Positions 17,431 through 27,989 are shown, counted from the first letter of the stretch. The stretch: DNA of 64,000 bases from CBDBND01 sp965262665 (GCA_965262665.1 CBDHFR010000004.1:62001-126000), one strand, 5' to 3'. A program made the numbers and translations. The notes: generated by a model not told the origin, from the letters alone.

Positions 17431-19070
17431 TTGGTGATCCTTAACAGACTTCCAGAAAACGGTGCTAAATTGCTGTTTATGGCGATCCAGAATCCTGAAT
17501 TCCTCAAGACACTCATCATCTCAGATGACGCTAAGTTGGCTGCTACGGCGTCAACTTATTTTGCGCGCAAAGGTCAATATCTTGCTGTGATTGACGGACC
17601 CCGTATGGGCCGGCCCGATAAAGATGCCGAAGTGATTCGACGAAACAATACGGCTGCGCTGATTGACGCTGATCAGATCATCATGGCTGGTGTGAAGGAA
17701 GAAGCTATTCAGGCTTTCACAAAATACTTTCCATCTCCAAAGGTATTTTTCATTTCATGCGAAAAGGACTTGGTTTCGGTGCCCGTTGGCACAGCATCTC
17801 AACATTCAGATCCGTTACAGTGGGGAAACAATTACCTAGGAGTAGGGTTACTCAAGGCTCTGCGTGAGAGGCGCGGGATAACTTTCTCTAATATGGAATC
17901 CCCCGCTTCAGCAGTCGATTCGGAATCTGGCCACCTTGTAGTCTGCGAGGCCGGTGAAGACCTATCTGAAATAATTGCTGCAAATTATTCATTTGCGTTA
18001 GGTGCGGGTCTTCACATCATTCCGAAGATTTCTGGATCCGTTGTTCAGGACATCATGGAGCGCTTTTACAGTATCAATGATGACCAATCCCGTTCGCAAA
18101 CTGAACTGCTCAGCGAATTACGAGATGAGTTGAGAGGATTTTGTGGTGCTTTAGACATTCCACCGGGAGGGTCCATAACCTTCATCACCAAGGACCTCCC
18201 ATTCGGATTTGCTTTTTCGGAAGTTCCTACTACACATTTGTTTGTCTACCCGGATTTGGGACTCGCCATTGTTAGAGGCTTTGCCGCTGAACAACCCAAC
18301 TTAGGCGGTATAGGTGTGGCACTGCTTATCGATCCTTCGACGGTAGATGCGCCTGAAATAGAATCCGTCAAGAATTCTCTCTTAGAAAAGAAGGCACTTG
18401 TTCGTAGTGTTAAGGGTTCGAATGCTCACGTTCGGGAAGCATCACTCTTAATCGAGCTATTTCCATTTGATTTACTAGTAATAGCCACTCACTGCGGTGA
18501 TATTCCAGGCCGACGTTGGACTTGTGAGTTTAAAGACTCGGAAGGCATTGATCGCAAACTAGTCGTTGATGTTGCTATCGGTGTAGGCAGAGAAGATGAA
18601 GACGGATTATTGGAAGTCACTGAGATGCACCGTATCGTATCTCTCGATGGCGTTCCTTGGGACGACGAAGAGAAAAAAATCAGTTATATACGGGCACAGC
18701 CATTCGTGACTTTACCCAGAGAACTCGGGGAAGGAGAAGGGAAATTGAACCGGTAAAGACGGATGATGCACCTAGGGTGCAAGGCACCGCTGCGCTCAAA
18801 ATGTACGACAACAATCTGATATTAATGAATCAGAATGTCGGGGGTAAGGGCTTGCCAATTATCATTAACAACGCTTGCGTTTCTTGGCATGAGCTAGCTG
18901 GTCGATTCTTGTTTGCCGGTGCACGGGGGTATGTTGGCACCCTAATAGATGCATTGACTAGCGATGCGCATGCTATAGCGACAGAGTTGTTCGGCAAACA
19001 GTTTGGAAAACCGTTGCCAATTGCCCTTTGGGCAGCTCAAAATCGGTGCTACGGAGTCAGTCCACTATAG
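17431..19070 (+). pseudogene. CHAT-domain (caspase-like) protease, frameshifted and 3'-truncated by an insertion
   Basis: The first 441 codons (possible starts TTG 17431 or ATG 17479) hold an N-terminal Rossmann-like region (LIISDDAKLAATASTYFARK; DADQIIMAGVKEEAI) and the His box of a CHAT peptidase (LLVIATHCGD, ~residues 350-359). They stop at about 18756. One missing base in a GGGAAGGAGAAGGG stretch near 18739 explains the stop: the next frame continues through the Cys box (GLPIIINNACVSWHELAGRF) and the usual CHAT tail (FLFAGARGYVGTLIDALTSD, then PLPIALWAAQNRCYG). IS sequence replaces the end at about 19050. CHAT proteases act in abortive-type defence, sometimes with partner proteins. Confidence 0.82.
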
Positions 19071-19071
19071 C

Positions 19072-19408
19072 CCAGAGAACTATGCGGTCTGACGGTATTG
19101 TAGTGATGACGCCAACTCTCGATTAGCACTTTGGCTTGCTTCAGCGTGAAGAAGATTTCGCTGTTCAGACACTCGTCCCTGAGCTTACCGTTGAAGCTCT
19201 CGTTATATCCGTTCTCCCAAGGTGAGCCCGGCTCAATGTAGAGCGTCTTTATACCCATACGTCCAAGCCATTCCCTGACGGCAAGAGCTGTAAACTCGGA
19301 ACCGTTGTCTGAACGGATGTGATCCGGCGGGTCACTCTCGGTAAAGAGTTCGGACAGACAATGCAGCACATCATCTGACCTAAGCCGCCGTTCCACTTGG
19401 CTGTATGT
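19072..19408 (-). pseudogene. IS3-family OrfB C-terminal fragment in the CHAT gene
   Basis: The minus strand encodes DPPDHIRSDNGSEFTALAVR, then KTLYIEPGSPWENGYNESFN and HHYNTVRPHSSLGYSGLTP, the C-terminal third of a DDE transposase with the second Asp and Glu. It belongs to a different IS3 subgroup from its neighbours. The next IS3-type element cuts its 5' part. It probably inserted in the CHAT gene first. Confidence 0.88.
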
Positions 19409-19472
19409 TGTCAGAGATATCTGGACAGGTTGAGGTCTGGAACGTGAGAGTGTCTGGCTCCTTTGTTTGATG

Positions 19473-20456
19473 TTAAGCAGCCATGGCCCGGCGATGCAAA
19501 CGCCGTCTGCTTTCCATGGTCGCGCGTTTGATTTTCTCCCGCTCATTGAGGATTGTCTGACCTCGTCCGAGATGGACGTCCTCCGGGGTCAGGTTGTTCA
19601 GGCTCTCATGATACCTCCGTGTGTTGTAGTGGGCGACGAACTGCCCGATGCGCTGCTCGAGATGCCCGGGCAGGTAGTAGTTGTCGAGCAGGATCTGGTT
19701 TTTTAGTGACCTGTGCCAACGCTCGATCTTGCCCTGGGTCATCGGGTGATAGGGACGCCCACGCGTGTGCGCCATTCCCTGGCCTTCGCGCCATTTGGCC
19801 AACTCGCCAGAAACGTAGGACGGCCCATTGTCGCTAAGCAGCCGGGGCCGATGGCGCACCCTGACCTGTTTCAAGCCTGCCGCCTTGAGGGCGACGTCCA
19901 GCGTGTCGGCTACGTCTGTCGCTGTCATCGTGGTACATAACTTCCAGGCCAGGATGTAACGCGAGAAGTCGTCCAATACTGTCGCCAGGTAGAACCACCC
20001 CCAGCCGATGACCTTGAAGTAGGTGAAGTCGGTCTGCCACAACTGGTTCGGGGCGGTCGTCTTGTCTCGGAACTGATCGGCAGCCTTCATCAGGATATAG
20101 GCCGGACTGGTAATCAGGTCCTGGGCTCTGAGAAGTCGGTAAACGGTCGCTTCCGACAGGAAGTAGCGACGCTTCTCGGTGAAGGTGACAGCCGGCTCCC
20201 GCGGTGACGGCTCCGGTTCTTCCAGGGCCGGGTCGACGATCGCCGTGGCGATATCATCCGGCACCTTGTTCCACACTTTCCTGGGCCGTGGCTTCCGGTC
20301 TTCCAAGGCTTCGGGTCCGCCGGTAATGAACCGGTCGTACCAGCTGTAGAATGTCGATCGCGGGATCCCCAGCTGGGCCAGCGTCCGTCTCACAGACCGT
20401 GATGACCTTTCGGCCAGCCGGATCATCTCCAGCTTCTCGGCTGCGGGGTATCTCAT
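19473..20456 (-). CDS. IS3-family transposase OrfB (copy 1)
   Basis: 327 residues: N-terminal helix-turn-helix (AERSSRSVRRTLAQLGIPRS, STFYSWYDRF) and DDE integrase core with QLWQTDFTYFKVIGWGWFYL (first Asp), RPRLLSDNGPSYVSGELAKW (second Asp) and GRPYHPMTQGKIERWHRSLK (Glu). The active-site residues are present and length matches copy 2 (326 aa). Unlike copy 2, the upstream orfA is not in a frame that a -1 shift would join to it, so fusion transposase production looks broken. Confidence 0.9.
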   Translation of the reverse strand: MRYPAAEKLEMIRLAERSSRSVRRTLAQLGIPRSTFYSWYDRFITGGPEALEDRKPRPRKVWNKVPDDIATAIVDPALEEPEPSPREPAVTFTEKRRYFLSEATVYRLLRAQDLITSPAYILMKAADQFRDKTTAPNQLWQTDFTYFKVIGWGWFYLATVLDDFSRYILAWKLCTTMTATDVADTLDVALKAAGLKQVRVRHRPRLLSDNGPSYVSGELAKWREGQGMAHTRGRPYHPMTQGKIERWHRSLKNQILLDNYYLPGHLEQRIGQFVAHYNTRRYHESLNNLTPEDVHLGRGQTILNEREKIKRATMESRRRLHRRAMAA

Positions 20457-20826
20457 GTATCGTCTCCCCCATTGCCGAGAACGTTTTTTTGAGCAGCCGG
20501 TGCTCCATCATCTGCTCGGCCGGCGCCTCCTTGAGGCCCCGCGCTTCGGCGCGCAAAGCCTTGACCTCATCGCTGGTGGCCTCGCGTGCGGTGTCACCGG
20601 CAAGCCGTTTCTTGCCAGCTTCCAGGAACTCCTTCGACCATTTGTAATAGAGGCTCTGCGCTATGCCTTCGCGACGGCATAGCGCGGCAATGCTATCTTC
20701 GCCGCGAAGACCTTCAAGCACAATCCCGATCTTCTCTTCCGCCGCGTGTGGCCTCCGGGCCGCGCGGCGGATATCACGAACAGTTTTTTCTGCGCTGTCC
20801 GGCGTGGCTTCGTGTTTTCGTCTCAT
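20453..20826 (-). CDS. IS3-family transposase OrfA (copy 1), frame disturbed at A7
   Basis: Encodes a helix-turn-helix OrfA like copy 2 (EEKIGIVLEGLRGEDSIAAL, GIAQSLYYKWSKEFLEAGKK, AGDTAREATSDEVKALRAEA). At a run of seven A on the coding strand (T7 at 20484-20490) the zero frame misses its usual stop and stays open to 20254. A -1 shift ends at 20453-20455. Compared with copy 2 one base has been gained or lost next to the run, so the slippage cassette no longer joins OrfA to OrfB. Confidence 0.8.
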
Positions 20827-20921
20827 CTTCGCTCCTTACGTCGCTACGATGAGCCAAAAACACTCTCCTGCTCAGTTCAACGATTTTGTCCAACTAGTGC
20901 TGACGGGGTACAATCATTTCT

Positions 20922-22197
20922 GTGAAGGACAGCAAGTATAAAGCCACGAACGATGAAACTGGTTGGAAGAGATGGGCCAAAACAGCTATCGAAAAGTTCG
21001 CTTCTCAGATTACTAGCGCCGAACGCTGGCTTCGCAGCGTGGACCAGTTTGAAAGACTCGATGGCCGCGTCGTCTGCTTACCGGAGAAAACTACTAGAAG
21101 ATATCACAGAGTAGCAGTCGCTCTGGGTGGCCATGGTCAGGTACCACTTCAGTGGGGTGACTTCGGGCGGGGCTTTGTCCACGTTTGCGATGAGTATAGT
21201 ATCGGGTCCTTGTTTACGGCGTTAGATACGATAACAGATTTTTGTAGAATTTCTTGATGATAGTGAAAACCTCGTCAGGAGCGGAACACATCTTGTTTTC
21301 GATGGTGGCGGTATCGAAGACTTGATAGCAATATATATTTTGACTGGAAGATCTTTTGAATTTGAGTCTAGCGGTCAGAAGCCCCCGGATATGCTAGTGG
21401 TGAGGGACGACCTTTGGCGAGGCATGGTGGAATCGGAAGGCTTCAATGATATGAAGACCGAATTCAAGAGAAGCTACAGTTGGGATCGCCTGATTGAACA
21501 TTTTGCCGATGATTTACTGTCCGGCGGGATGTTCGATATGCACAGCAAACAAGTTACCGACAATGAATTGGCACTAGTAACAATGACGCTGGAGCCCCGT
21601 CGGAACCGCGTGATCATATCTGAAGCGTTTCTAGAATTCTTACAGGACAAGGAATTAGGATCGGCGGCTCGTGTGGTTCAAGGAAGAGAAGGGCACGCAT
21701 TTCTCTTTACGATCGGGAGTAGTGATGACCGAGAATTCAGGGCCCGAGAGCTTGCGTTTAGATGTTTGGTAGTTCGTGGAAAGCTTCCTAACACGCATAC
21801 AGTGGTGGGAATTGCTACGGATCGTCCAGGAGTTTCGAGCCGCGGGTATTCGTCGGATATTGTTTACCTCCACATGCCCGAGTGGACGGGAGAGGATGAA
21901 CGAGGCCTGCGTGGAATTCAAGATGACCTTGGCTACTTCAATCAAGTCGACTGGTCCCGATATCAGCAGCTGTGTCCTCTCAAATTAATGCGATCCGCGA
22001 AGTGGCGTCGCAATTCGCCTTCACGGTCGCAAGCCATGGGGATCCCGTTCGGATGGCGCGACGCGCGGCAACGGCGCGGTGGCTTCTCTCGGGTCGGGCC
22101 GCGTCCGTGGCCACGGCGGGGGCGGCGCTGCGATCGCGGGGCAGATGGAGTGGGGCAATCCGCCTGTACGGGTATCGATATCGGAACTGCTGGGTGA
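20922..22197 (+). pseudogene. Partner gene of the CHAT locus, 5'-truncated and frameshifted
   Basis: From a GTG at 20922 the frame reads KDSKYKATNDETGWKRWAKT ... LFTALDTITDF and stops at 21257. A one-base shift in a run of five T (21239-21243) continues as VEFLDDSENLVRSGTHLVFD and then uninterrupted (LIAIYILTGRSFEFE; SYSWDRLIEHFADDLLSGG; GYSSDIVYLHMPEWTGEDER). The recognisable protein ends near 21985; the rest of the frame to 22197 is GC-rich foreign sequence. The N-terminus is probably lost to the insertion. No family recognised. Location next to the CHAT protease suggests an activator, substrate or regulator. Confidence 0.55.
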
Positions 22198-22359
22198 TAG
22201 TACTCGGCTGGGTGACCCGCGGCCGGAAGGTCCGCGGGGGCGGCCGCGAATTGGCGGGCTACGGCGGACGGTGCCGGGGATGCGGCAGAGCGGTGGGGTT
22301 CATGGCGCGGAGGCAGGACCGGTTGGCTGCCCCTCGCATCGGTTACAGGGAACACAGGG
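21985..22359. other. Junction between the CHAT locus and the restriction-modification cassette
   Basis: Composition switches sharply to GC-rich near 21985. Several frames are open but none resembles a known protein. It is likely the edge of the incoming restriction-modification block; the promoter of that operon should lie here. Confidence 0.4.
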
Positions 22360-22380
22360 ATGATGAGGACGGAAGGAACA

Positions 22381-25260
22381 GTGACGAATTCAGTGCCACC
22401 GAGCGACCCGACCAACTCTCCGATCATCAACTCGCCCTACGAGGCGCCGGCGTGGCACTGGAGCCTCGACACGGAATTTCGCGCGTGCGAACCACCGCTC
22501 CCGGGGAGGCGGCCGAGCGGAGCGTATCTCTCGGTGCCGAAGCCGCAGAAGCGGCAAGCATCACTGGACGTCACGAGCGGACATCGATCCTGCCAGGAGA
22601 TAGAGCCGCATCGGCAAATCAATGAAATCCGGTCCGCTGTACAGGCTTGGCGCAAAGCGGGATACGCGGGGGCAAGAACAGCGACGATGGCGCTCTTCGA
22701 GCACTGGAACAACCCCGACACGGAAGGCCTCCAACCCTACTATTGTCAACGCGATGCGGTGGAGACCGCGATCTTCCTCACAGAAGGCCCCGACGAAGCA
22801 CGCACACCGATCACCGAGAGGCTCAGCAAGCTCAACGCCACGCACAACGACCGGATCCCCCGCATCGCGCTGAAGCTCGCCACCGGCACCGGCAAGACGC
22901 TCGTGATGGCGATGCTCATGCTGTGGCAGGCGAAGAACGGCTACTGCCGTGACTTCGTGATCTTCGTTCCGAACCTCACCATCCGAGACCGGCTGGCGGA
23001 GATTGAGAGCGGGAGCGAGCTCTACGAACGCCTCCGGCCAAAGGGCGATCGGACGCGCTTCCGCGTCACCATCATCAACTTCCAAGCTTGGCAGCCTCGA
23101 GGCGGCATCGGCATCGAAGGGACGATGACGAAGGAGCAGATGCGAGCGATTGGACTCGACGCCGAGCGATACAGGCGCGCGACGATGGAGAGCGAGGATG
23201 AGATGATCGATCGGCTCCTCGCCGCGCACAGGGGGCACGACCGGATGTGCGTGCTCAATGACGAAGCGCACCACTGCTACAACGGAGAGCGCGCCGGCGG
23301 AAGCCGCATCGAAGGCGAAAGCAAGACCGAAGAGACGCGCGCGATGATGTGGTTCGGAGCACTGCAAGCGCTCCAGAAGAGGAACCGCCTCACGCAGGTC
23401 TTCGATCTGTCCGCGACGCCGATGTGGCTGCGGAAGCCGACAGTGAAGGAACCGTCCGTGCTCTTCCCCTGGACGGTGAGCGACTACCCGCTCGTCGACG
23501 CGATCGAGGCTGGGCTCGTGAAGATCCCGCGCGTGCCCATCCGGGATGAATCCGGCGCGGACGTACCGGCGTTCCGAAACCTGCACACGACCGTGAAGGA
23601 GGCGCTCGGGAAGGCCGAGCTGCCCCCGAAAGGCCAGCCCCTGCCGCACACGATCGAAGACGCGCTCGCGCGGATGGTCGCCGACTACGAACGCACGTGC
23701 GAGCACTACGAGGCCAAGGGCGTGAAGCCCATCCTCATCGTGGTCGCGGACACTATCAAGAATGCAGAGCGGCTCTTCTCAGATCTCGGCGGGTGGAGAC
23801 GCAACAGCGTCTGGGTCCCCGGTCGGTTCCCGATCCTCTCGAACATCGACGACGTCGGGCACGTGAAGCCCGATCCACCGACGTTGCTCGTGCACTCGAG
23901 AATGGACGAGACCGATGAGGACAAACGACTCGCTGGGAAGATTGAGAACTCCGACAACGCAGCGGTCCACGTCGCGGACGAGGACCCCACCGCCGCGCAG
24001 CGCATGGACATCATCAGGACGCTGTTCAACACGGCGGGCCAACCGGGAGAGCCGGGCGGGCGGCTTCGCTGCATCGTTTCGGTAGGGATGCTCACCGAGG
24101 GGTGGGACGCGAAAACGGTGACCCACGTCGTGGGTTACCGGAGTTTCGAATCCGATCTACTCTGCGAGCAGGTCGCGGGACGCGCGCTTCGGCGAAGCAT
24201 CGGCCTCGAACCCGGGGCGACGCTCGCCACCGAATACGCCAACATCATCGGGATCCCCTTCCACTACATGCAAGCCACCGAACAGGGCGACCCCGGGGAA
24301 TCGAAAGAGCGCTGGATGGTGTACACCGTCCCCGGTCGAGGAGACCGGCGACTCGAGCTGCCACGCGTCAAGGGATGGCGGCGAGACCGCCCGGGACGCA
24401 AAGCGAAGCTCAAGACTCCACTCGGACAGATGCCGCCGCTTCCCGATGCCCAGGGAACGGGAGCAGTCAACCTCAGCGGGGAGGTCGGGGAGGAGATCGC
24501 GCTCGGTGAAGATCGACGCGAGCAGCCGGCGATCTGGAAGCTCGCCGAGCGAACGAGAGCGCGATGCCGGGTCGACCACGGCGACGACGCCTCGATGGAC
24601 CGGATCGAGAGCTTCGCTTCGGTGGTGCGGGCAACCGGGTCCTACCTCGCGCTCCGAGGCATGCGGGCGAGCACCCTTGCGTCCGACGGGCTCCTCCAGG
24701 CAGTGAGCGCCGACATCGCGAAGCACCTGCAATGGGGAGACGTGGACGAGAAAATCGTCGCGACGATGAACGACCCGAGATACGCGAGCACCGGCGACCT
24801 GCACTTCGAAACGACGCTCCTGCGATACCCGAAAGACCCGAACAGCTTCCCCGAACGCTCAGAGCTGAATGCGGCGGCGTGCCACAGCGAGTTCGAGCGC
24901 CACGTCGCGGCGCTGCTCGACCAGGTGACCGGTGTCGACGCCTGGGTGAGGAACTTCCGCCTCGACTGGAGCATCCCCTGGTACGACCCCCTGCATGCAA
25001 GATGGCACGACTACGAGCCCGACTTCCTTGCGCGGGTGCCGAGAGAGAACGGCGATTGCAGCCACCTGATCATCGAGGTCAAGGGCGAACGCGATCTCCG
25101 CTCGGACGAGAAGATGCGCGCGGCACAAGTTTGGTGCGAGCGCGTGTCGAACGGTGCGATGGGAGAGAGGATGGGGACTTGGGCATACACCATGATCGAT
25201 GACTACGAGAACGCCGGCATCGAACTCATCAACGCAGTGAACGATCTGCGGGTGGCTTGA
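22381..25260 (+). CDS. Type III-like restriction endonuclease/helicase (BPTD_3080 family)
   Basis: About 959 residues. SF2 helicase core: Walker A LATGTGKTLVMAML (ATGTGKT at ~167-173), DEAH box in VLNDEAHHCY (~294-297), and motifs V-VI in VGMLTEGWDAKTVTHVVGYR and EQVAGRALRR. A PD-(D/E)XK nuclease sits at the C-terminus (YEPDFLARV ... LIIEVKGE; D881, E899, K901). The N-terminal NSPYEAPAWHW is typical of this family. The product would translocate on and cut unmethylated DNA with the methyltransferase encoded next. GTG 22381 is preferred because ggaagga lies just upstream; ATG 22360 or 22363 are alternatives. The 3' end lies 17 bases before the methyltransferase ATG, so the two form an operon. 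Confidence 0.88.
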   Translation: MTNSVPPSDPTNSPIINSPYEAPAWHWSLDTEFRACEPPLPGRRPSGAYLSVPKPQKRQASLDVTSGHRSCQEIEPHRQINEIRSAVQAWRKAGYAGARTATMALFEHWNNPDTEGLQPYYCQRDAVETAIFLTEGPDEARTPITERLSKLNATHNDRIPRIALKLATGTGKTLVMAMLMLWQAKNGYCRDFVIFVPNLTIRDRLAEIESGSELYERLRPKGDRTRFRVTIINFQAWQPRGGIGIEGTMTKEQMRAIGLDAERYRRATMESEDEMIDRLLAAHRGHDRMCVLNDEAHHCYNGERAGGSRIEGESKTEETRAMMWFGALQALQKRNRLTQVFDLSATPMWLRKPTVKEPSVLFPWTVSDYPLVDAIEAGLVKIPRVPIRDESGADVPAFRNLHTTVKEALGKAELPPKGQPLPHTIEDALARMVADYERTCEHYEAKGVKPILIVVADTIKNAERLFSDLGGWRRNSVWVPGRFPILSNIDDVGHVKPDPPTLLVHSRMDETDEDKRLAGKIENSDNAAVHVADEDPTAAQRMDIIRTLFNTAGQPGEPGGRLRCIVSVGMLTEGWDAKTVTHVVGYRSFESDLLCEQVAGRALRRSIGLEPGATLATEYANIIGIPFHYMQATEQGDPGESKERWMVYTVPGRGDRRLELPRVKGWRRDRPGRKAKLKTPLGQMPPLPDAQGTGAVNLSGEVGEEIALGEDRREQPAIWKLAERTRARCRVDHGDDASMDRIESFASVVRATGSYLALRGMRASTLASDGLLQAVSADIAKHLQWGDVDEKIVATMNDPRYASTGDLHFETTLLRYPKDPNSFPERSELNAAACHSEFERHVAALLDQVTGVDAWVRNFRLDWSIPWYDPLHARWHDYEPDFLARVPRENGDCSHLIIEVKGERDLRSDEKMRAAQVWCERVSNGAMGERMGTWAYTMIDDYENAGIELINAVNDLRVA

Positions 25261-25277
25261 AGCGAGGAGACACAGGA

Positions 25278-27842
25278 ATGGCAAAGAGACGAGCACGGGC
25301 GCAGGGGTACCGGCACACGAGCGCACAGCGGGCCCGGGCGCCGAGCGAGGAAGACCGGCAGATCATGCGCGACGAAGACGTGCGCAGCGTCGCCTACTTC
25401 CCCCCGGAGAGGACGGAAGACGGGGCGCCCCGACTGTCGTGGCAGCGCGGAGAGGGGCTTGAGCAGCCGACGGCCGCCTCACCGCTGTACATCCAGGAGC
25501 GAATCCACCCGAGCGAGTTCGTGCACGGACTCACGAAACCTCGACCGGACGAAGGGCGGCCCTCACTGTTCGGAGAATTCAACAACCTCCCCGAAGAGGC
25601 GAAGTACAAGTGGTACCAGCACCACGGAAACTGGAGCAACCGGCTTATCCGCGGTCCGAGCCTGGAGGTGATGGCGTCGCTCATCGTCAAGGATGACCTC
25701 GCCGGGAAGGTGCAGTGCATCTACTTCGACCCCCCGTACGGCATCAGCTTCAAGTCGCTCTACCAGCAGAGCACTCGGTCTAGGAACGAAGGGAAAGGGA
25801 CCAGCGGGGCCAATTCGGAGCAGCGCGTCGCATTCCGGGACAGCTACGAGAACGGCGTGCACTCGTACCTCGACTCAATCTACCGCATCGCGTGCCACGC
25901 GCGCGAGCTACTAAGCGATAGCGGAAGCTTCTTCCTGCAAATCTCGCACGAAAACGTGCATCGTCTGGCGCTCGTGCTGGACGAAGTGTTCGGCGCGGAA
26001 AATCGGGCGGCAACAATTATGTTCGCCAAGACTGGGTCGAGCCCTAAAAGGCCGCTCCCGGAGGTGAACGACTACATACTCTGGTATGCCAAAGACAAAA
26101 ATAGAGTCAAGTACCGGCTTTTGTATGAACCTCTGACAAGGAAGGAGGTGATCGAACACTTTAGCTCCTACGGAATGGTTGAACTTGATGACGGCACCTA
26201 TCGTGGACTGACAGATGATGAGCGCGAGAAACCAGACAAGACGATTCCCGACACAGCAAGAGTCTTCGCGCGAATGCCGCTACTGTCGTCAGGCACCTCA
26301 AAGACCGGAAGATCTGAGCCAATCTCGTTGACAGATCGAGAGTTTCCTTGTCCTGCAAACGAACACTGGCGGGTCTCGCCAGAAGGTGTACAACGACTGG
26401 ATCGGTATGAACCGAGTCGACTGGTCACCACAGAGGGAGAGAAGGGACAGTTACGATGGAAGCAGTACGAAGACGAGGTGCCCGGAAAGCTCGTCCACAA
26501 CCTATGGGCAGAGTCGATGTCTCCTTCCAACATGCGCTACGTCGTCGAGACTGCAGAAACAGTGCTCGCGCGCTGTATCTGCATGACTACGGACCCCGGA
26601 GACTTGGTGCTCGATCCCACTTGCGGTTCAGGAACGACGGCCTACGTCGCCGAAAAATTCGGACGACGTTGGATCACGAGCGACGTATCCGGCATCTCCC
26701 TGGCGCTCGCGCGCCATCGTCTCATCACGGCGGTCTACGACTGGTACCTGACCCAGGGCTCTTCGGAAGGTCGGAAGAAGGAGCAGGAACTGGGGGGGCA
26801 GAGTGAAACAGCGGCCGCAGGCGAAGCAGACGATCCGGCGACGGGATTCGTCTACCCCCGGGTGCCGAACGTGTCGGCAGCAATTCTCGCCTACGACCTC
26901 GACGTTGAACCCATCTACCTCGTCGACCAGCCGATCAAAAGCAAACAGGCGGGCCTGCGACGCGTTTCGAGTCGGTTCACGGTCGAGACACACTCACCGC
27001 ACCGGTACCTCACGATCGACGAAGCGCTCGGAGAGAAGCCACACAGGCGTCGGGACGTCCGGGACGACGTCGACGCACGGATCGTCGAAGCGCTGGAGAC
27101 CGATGGCATCCGCCTTGGCAACGGCGAGCGCCTGCGGTTCGAAGACGTGGTGCCCGCCGAAGGATACGAAGTGCTGACACACCGCGCCCGCGTGGCCGGA
27201 GCGGGCAGCGCAGGCACGTTCATCGCGCTCTTCGGCCCCGATGAGACGGTGAACCGCTTCGCCGAACGTCGAGCCGTGAACGAGACCACCCTGCACGAGG
27301 AGGCGGAAAACCTTCTGCTGATTGGCTTCGGCTTCGAGGCGTCGCCGAAGAAAGAGCAGCTTGGCCGAGTAGTCGTACACCGCGTCCAGGCGCACCAGGA
27401 CCTTCGTATCCGTGAGTTGGCCCCGGACAGTAAGGCCGACACCCTGGTCGTCGTCGCAGAGCCCGACATCGAACTGAGCAACGCAGGCAACGGCGAATGG
27501 ACCCTGGAGGTGAAGGGGTTCGACAGCTACAACCCGGCGACCGGACAGGTTGCCTCCCATCAAGGAGCGAACGAGATCGAGTGCCTGATGATCGACACCG
27601 ACTACGACGGATCGGCATTCTTCGCGCGCGCCATCCACTTTCCGGGCCAGAGCGACGACCGGAGGCTGAAACGATTGAAGACTCGCCTCGGGGCGCAGCT
27701 CGACCCCGAACTCTGGGAGACGTGCCTGAGCGCGAAGAGCAAGGCGTTTCCCGGGCCAGAGAGCGGCGAAGTCGCGGTGCGAATCATCACCCGTGCGGGT
27801 GCCGAATTGACAGCGGTGCGAACGGTCCCGCCTGCAACGTAA
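25278..27842 (+). CDS. Type III-like adenine-specific DNA methyltransferase
   Basis: 854 residues from ATG 25278. Motif IV YFDPPYGISF (DPPY at ~151-154) precedes motif I LVLDPTCGSGTTAYVAEKFG (~443-462), the beta-class order of N6-adenine methyltransferases. The target-recognition region lies between them (~240-410). The last ~300 residues (IVVAEPD-type strands, EWTLEVKGFDSYNPATG, ECLMIDTDYDGSAFFARAIH) are a long C-terminal extension found in partners of this nuclease type. It would methylate the recognition site and supply specificity to the complex. The target-recognition part is visibly AT-richer than the rest of the gene, suggesting domain exchange. Confidence 0.88.
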   Translation: MAKRRARAQGYRHTSAQRARAPSEEDRQIMRDEDVRSVAYFPPERTEDGAPRLSWQRGEGLEQPTAASPLYIQERIHPSEFVHGLTKPRPDEGRPSLFGEFNNLPEEAKYKWYQHHGNWSNRLIRGPSLEVMASLIVKDDLAGKVQCIYFDPPYGISFKSLYQQSTRSRNEGKGTSGANSEQRVAFRDSYENGVHSYLDSIYRIACHARELLSDSGSFFLQISHENVHRLALVLDEVFGAENRAATIMFAKTGSSPKRPLPEVNDYILWYAKDKNRVKYRLLYEPLTRKEVIEHFSSYGMVELDDGTYRGLTDDEREKPDKTIPDTARVFARMPLLSSGTSKTGRSEPISLTDREFPCPANEHWRVSPEGVQRLDRYEPSRLVTTEGEKGQLRWKQYEDEVPGKLVHNLWAESMSPSNMRYVVETAETVLARCICMTTDPGDLVLDPTCGSGTTAYVAEKFGRRWITSDVSGISLALARHRLITAVYDWYLTQGSSEGRKKEQELGGQSETAAAGEADDPATGFVYPRVPNVSAAILAYDLDVEPIYLVDQPIKSKQAGLRRVSSRFTVETHSPHRYLTIDEALGEKPHRRRDVRDDVDARIVEALETDGIRLGNGERLRFEDVVPAEGYEVLTHRARVAGAGSAGTFIALFGPDETVNRFAERRAVNETTLHEEAENLLLIGFGFEASPKKEQLGRVVVHRVQAHQDLRIRELAPDSKADTLVVVAEPDIELSNAGNGEWTLEVKGFDSYNPATGQVASHQGANEIECLMIDTDYDGSAFFARAIHFPGQSDDRRLKRLKTRLGAQLDPELWETCLSAKSKAFPGPESGEVAVRIITRAGAELTAVRTVPPAT

Positions 27843-27989
27843 GTCGTAAGTCGAGCCAACAGTGCGAGAACCGAGTGAAAGATCCAGGATGTGGTGTCTT
27901 GGCTCCAATGGAATCCGACTGGCGCGTGGCCGGAAGGAAGTCCGCGCCGATGCTGGCGGCGACCCGCGCCGCCGAGGCGTTGCCCTAAA

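Larger units (their letters stand above)
19409..20904 (-). mobile_element. IS3-family element, copy 1 (decayed)
   Basis: About 1.5 kb with two overlapping transposase genes on the minus strand. The ends are related inverted sequences (gtcagagatatctggaca at the left; the right end reads gtcagcactagttggaca when reversed). It is homologous throughout to the element at 29521-31033. It inserted inside an older IS3 fragment within the CHAT/partner locus. Confidence 0.8.

Noticed and set aside
22561..23706. A 381-residue minus-strand open frame
   Set aside because: Antisense to the restriction helicase, with no domain; codon-shadow composition.
26994..27989. Long minus-strand extension of the zinc-ribbon gene
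   Set aside because: The frame stays open only because it is antisense to the methyltransferase; the translated part has no protein-like pattern after about 27990.
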